In this document: in pieces, positions 60,196 through 64,000 of the stretch
Numbering within the stretch: the stretch's first letter is position 1
Layout: each line of letters begins with the position of its first letter
Assembly: GCA_037176885.1 (NCBI GenBank)
Contig: JAWWNJ010000004.1
Location: 434,001 to 498,000 of the forward strand
DNA length: 64,000 nucleotides
From: Favolaschia claudopus
Lineage: Eukaryota; Basidiomycota; Agaricomycetes; Agaricales; Mycenaceae
Reading direction: 5' to 3'
Made by a program: the position numbers and the translations under genes
The notes under the pieces: generated by a model
The model's input: only the letters and a program-made list of their open reading frames with translations
Databases searched by the model: none
What the model was told of the DNA's origin: nothing

Positions 60196-62846
60196 GAAAA
60201 GGAATTTCTCGACTTGGCGGTGAGGCCATTGCTTCGCATGGCTGTACGAATCCGCTCCGATTTGATCCGTTCAGATGCGAGAGTTCCATAGTACTCAATA
60301 TGCGTAGCGCGATTGAACCCATTCCTCGTCTTCTTTTTGTTGTCATTTATAAGCTAAGGGCCCCAACTCACAAGACTTAACAAAAAAGCTTTTTGTCTTT
60401 TTTGTCGTTTTGCATGACGCCGCTTCCTAACCGACTTCATGATATTCACGAACAGAAAACCCCCGGGAAGGGGAGCTCGAAACCCTCCGTCGAGTGGCAC
60501 GGAGAATGGAGACAATCGCGTGCTATGCCAAATTGATGAGTAGATCTAACTATTCGCACCAATGTCGAGTCTCGTCTTTCGACGTAGCTCAATGAACCCG
60601 AACGCATGGATGCATCTTTTGCTCACCTCTTTCTCCTGCATGAGATCGAGCCTGATAGTGGTGTACACAGATCCAACTCTCCACCTCCACACATGTAGAC
60701 ACAGCCTTAACTGAACGAAATCAAGATGAGTGCTCCGCTCCTGTATATGAAAAAGCGGTTGCGTGTTTGCACAGACAAGGAGTCGGTGATAAGAGGAACA
60801 GCAAGGTAGGTGGGAGCGATGAGAACACGGGGAGGTGGACGTGCGAAGAAGGTGATGCCGAGCGAGGGTGGGAGGAGAAGGGGAGCAGGGAACGGATATG
60901 TAGCAGGCGAAGAGGGCATCGATTGGAGTGGCGGGTGAGCAGGGGATCTGAGTGCGAATAATAGAGGCGAGATGATGGAGCAACATTAGAGAAACAGGGT
61001 GCGGTAAGTAGACAGACAACCACGGAGTAGGGAGGTAGGTGGAAGTAAACCGAGGGTACTGGTGAATAAGGTGTGAGAAAGAAACGAAGAGGAATGTCGT
61101 AGACCATGGTAGGTAGGAAGGCAGGCAGGTAGATGGAATAGGTGGAGGAGGAGTATGTACCGTACGGAGGGCGCTGAGCGGATTTGGTAGGTTAATGTCG
61201 CGACATGGTGGGAAGCGGGAAGGGGCATATGAGGCAGCCGGCGGTGGTGTGCAGGATAAGTAGTAATTACCATACACACGTTCATGCAAATCCGGGGCAA
61301 CGGGAGAGTGGAGATGGAGGAGCTTCGTATCGACATACGCAAGCGTGCTGTAAATGAGGATAATCAGAGGATTACTGCCGTGAAATTCGAGGCACTAGGA
61401 ACATACCTGTCGGGCTGCCGCTATCTCCCCAACGCATGAAAGTTCGCTGTCACTAAGGAAAGCATCGCCCACCATGGTCGAAGCCGTGATGTTTGGGACC
61501 CGGAGAAACGTCCGTTTCCATGCTCCACGCTATCCAGGCAACAGTCAAAGCCCTTTGAGAGGCCGGTGACCGTTCGCGGACCCCTGGTGAACTAACCGCA
61601 GCTGGTGCGAGCTTGCGGACCATAGCGAGAACGGTAACGAGTGAACATGCGGCCAACGTGAAGGTTACCGTCAAAACTTTAAATCAGCTGTACCAAGGAG
61701 AGTCGAGTTGGTAGCTTCGGATAGCGATGTCAGTACAAAGCTGTCGGCACAGAGGCAGAAGTACGTACCGGGACGCTGCGGAAAAGCTGGACAAAGCAGT
61801 TTTTTAAAACTCTCTGAACGTGCCAGTCCGTGCATCAACTTCCGATTCCCAAAGTTTCCACCGACTCGAGCGGCGTGTATCGCTAGCACCTGGAGAATCA
61901 AACCCAGCAAACTTTCGAGGGCTCCAAATTCGCCTCAATTTACCCACAGACGAGAGAATCGCTCAAGGCTTGGGAGATTAACCAAAACATTCGACCGCAG
62001 CGGACCGCTTGGAAAAACTGAGTTCTTACCATTGCAGTAAACGATTCTTTGCACGTACCGGATGCGAATTAGGCGGGCGGTGGGTGTAAACTCAATAAAT
62101 GGAGACCATGTAGTTGGAAGCGGCATAAGTCCTGCTATATTCAATCCTCTCCGAGTCAGAGCTAGCCTTGAATTCGAGACCAGGGATTGTGATTCAGGTG
62201 ACGCAGATTACACTCCTTCATGGCAATATTCTGATCGGGTGTCCAACTATAGACAGCGTCGACCACGACTTGGTCCAATGGGCTGGTTATCGTCAAGCTT
62301 GCGGCTGGCTCGTAGCAGGCGAGGGCGGTGGGAAAGCAGCGATTTGATCTCAACGCGACCATGTGACATTATAACGTGTATCAATTTATTTGAGCCTTTG
62401 CAGGCCTTTGCGACTTTGCGACACGGGGTAACACACACGTTTCAATAAGAGATTGCCTCATTGCCACGAGTGTGCCAGATATAACCAATTTCCGGAGCAG
62501 TGTTCCGGTGGTAAGCCTTTCATTTGTTCTCTTGATTTGGGTCGTTCGCCTCCGAGTCCTCTCTATTTCCCCTCCTCTCAAATTCCTTCCCTTGCCATCC
62601 CGCTCAACTTAACAGCTCAGCGCTGTTTCTTCGTCCCCATATCAAGGTACGCTTATTCTTCTTATCGTTTCTTTGTTTCACGCTCACTGAGTCTTATCTC
62701 AGAACTGAATAGAAACAGATTCATTCATTCGTTCATTCAAGCTAGATACCGAGCATACAAACTTGTATCACTTGGTTTACCTCTTTTTGAAAACCTCTGC
62801 CCCCCCGCAGCTGCGCGCGAACGTGAAAGACGCGGCGCCGCCGAAT
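60196..62846. other. Long gene-poor stretch, no gene recognised
   Basis: About 2.65 kb without any protein motif I know. From about 60700 to 61300 the plus strand is strongly purine-rich and the minus strand correspondingly rich in C and T. That produces a long but low-complexity minus-strand frame of 247 codons, full of Pro, Ser, Leu and His. Between 61450 and 62450 there are short open frames on both strands with no conserved features. An unrecognised, heavily spliced gene cannot be excluded. Confidence 0.45.
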
Positions 62847-63540
62847 CTGGAAATGAGAAAATAAGGTGAGTTTGAGTCCAATTCTGTTGTCGATTCACGA
62901 GAAGCACTTACCATTTTCGATGCAGCGCGCGCGAGTTCGGCGAAATTGACGCCGTTGGGGTGCGAAGCGGGGTGGCGGAATTCGGGCTGGACGCGGGTGT
63001 GGGTGCGGAGAGAAGTGTCGAGGCGATACCGTGTTGAGCGCGGGGTGAGAAGGATGAGGTGGCGATGCGGCGACGGCGCTGACGCGATACCTGGAAACGG
63101 GAAAAAAGGTAAGCTCGATTTCGTCATTTTGAAATGAGAAACTTACGACTTTTTGAGGCAGCGTCGGCGGGCTTCGGCGAAATCGACGCCGTCAGGGTGC
63201 GGAGTGAGCGCAGGTCTGCGCGGGTGCGGAGAGGTGGGGAAGGTGAATTGAGAAGTGTCGAGCGCGGGGTGAGGAGAAAGGGTGAGGTGGGGCGTCGGCG
63301 GAATTCCTGGAAAGATAAGGTGAGCTTGACTTCAATTACGAGATGGTGAGACGAGAAACTTGCGAGTTTTTTAGGCAGCGTAGGCGCGTTACGGCGAAAT
63401 CAGCGCTGTCGGGGTGCGGAGTCGTGGGATTCGGGTGAGGCGCAGGTGCGGAGAGGCGTCGTCATCGCTATCGGTACCTTTCGCGCAACGTAGGCCTGCA
63501 TGACCGCGGTTTCTCTATTCGCGTGCTCGTATCGCGGAGG
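62847..63540 (-). repeat. Degenerate tandem repeat of about 215-245 bp with splice-like sites
   Basis: Three consecutive units start near 62847, 63091 and 63307. On the minus strand each holds an intron-like segment that begins GTAAGT, GTAAGT and GCAAGT respectively and ends TTTCCAG (intervals 62847-62911, 63091-63146, 63307-63363). Between these lie 160-180 nt blocks with the shared elements ctcaccccgcgctc, ctccgcaccc and a version of caccctgacggcgtcgatt. The intervening frames are not kept in a common register (HPNGVNFAELAR versus a shifted version), so coding is unproven. Confidence 0.65.
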
Positions 63541-64000
63541 TCATTTCGCGGGACTTGAGGGTGTTTGTTGAAAGTGGTGAGGGCGTAGTTGGGGAGATAG
63601 ATTATATTACTTGACGAATGAGGAGGAAGGCGGCGTGGGAGGGCAGGAGGGCGGTCTCGGGTCGTCTTGAAGGAAGTGGTTGGCGTGTGGTTGGAGCCTT
63701 GACGCGAGCGGGTCAGTGTGGGCTTGAGGGGTCGCGTTAGGAAGTCGACGGAGGCGGAGAATGCGGTGGAGACGGGACTTGAAGGTGAGGCGGTGACGCG
63801 GTGTGCGGGTGACGTGACATCGGAGAGATGGGCGAGAGTAAAGAAGATGAGGCGGCGGTGGGCGTACGTCGTCAAAAGTGTCGGAAACGTCGTAAATGAC
63901 GTGGCGTGGCGGTGAGCGGGGTGGGGTGGTGAGCGCGTGAGGAACGGGTGAGTGTGGAAGAGCGTCGGCGGGGTGTAAGCAGCCCAGAGAGAGAGGGCGT
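63541..64000. other. Right-edge G-rich region, no gene recognised
   Basis: The plus strand is markedly richer in G than C (runs such as ggtgagcggggtggggtggtgag). A minus-strand frame at about 63468-63875 is open but low in complexity and has no motif. If the repeat to the left is part of a minus-strand gene, its 5' part would lie here or beyond the edge. Confidence 0.4.

Noticed and set aside
60400..60500. Possible tRNA gene (gagctcgaaaccctcc resembles a T-arm)
   Set aside because: No A box at the right distance and no foldable acceptor or anticodon stem.
60546..61289. 247-codon minus-strand open frame
   Set aside because: Low-complexity Pro/Ser/Leu/His composition arising from a C/T-rich strand, with no domain and no splice support.

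Overview
The window is nuclear DNA of a basidiomycete fungus, most likely a mushroom-forming agaricomycete. It is gene-dense: about 26 protein genes lie in the first 60.2 kb on both strands. Almost every gene is broken by many introns of roughly 48-60 nt. All gene models here were spliced by eye from splice sites, reading frame and remembered family motifs, with no alignment run. No tRNA, rRNA, transposon or CRISPR array was recognised.

Layout, left to right: a mitochondrial-carrier-like gene; a Zn2Cys6 transcription factor; the splicing factor U2AF small subunit; ALG14; the anaphase-promoting complex TPR subunit CDC23/APC8; a GLTSCR1-domain protein; a CLC chloride channel or exchanger; SmD3; the SDH assembly factor SDHAF4; a second Zn2Cys6 regulator; the ribosome biogenesis factor NSA2; the Golgi protein YIP1; the roughly 10.8-kb CSF1 gene; a CTI6-like PHD protein; threonine deaminase ILV1; a HAD-terpene cyclase fusion; complex I subunit NDUFB3; topoisomerase I; a decayed CDS1::TOP1 chimera; CDP-diacylglycerol synthase CDS1; a proline-rich transglutaminase-like protein; ribosomal protein S23; mitochondrial tyrosyl-tRNA synthetase; a TM9 nonaspanin; queuine tRNA-ribosyltransferase; and the helicase DBP10. 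The last 3.8 kb has no recognised gene and ends in a degenerate tandem repeat.

Most genes are housekeeping and are not a pathway cluster. Many are paired head-to-head with only 63-122 bp between start codons. The RPS23/MSY1 pair shares a promoter with a telomere-repeat-like motif.

Three things stand out. First, splicing is unusual. I find at least eleven introns whose frame and conserved protein sequence require a GC donor, one intron that fits AT-AC ends, microexons of 4, 6 and 6 nt, a coding start exon of only three bases, the TOP1 catalytic tyrosine in a 24-nt exon, and an apparent 31-nt intron. Second, a tandem duplication of the TOP1-CDS1 interval fused the 5' end of CDS1 to the 3' two-thirds of TOP1, and the fusion has since decayed. 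Third, a gene joins a HAD domain to a class II terpene cyclase (DxDTT and QW-like motifs), as in the drimane-type sesquiterpene synthases, but with no biosynthetic neighbours.
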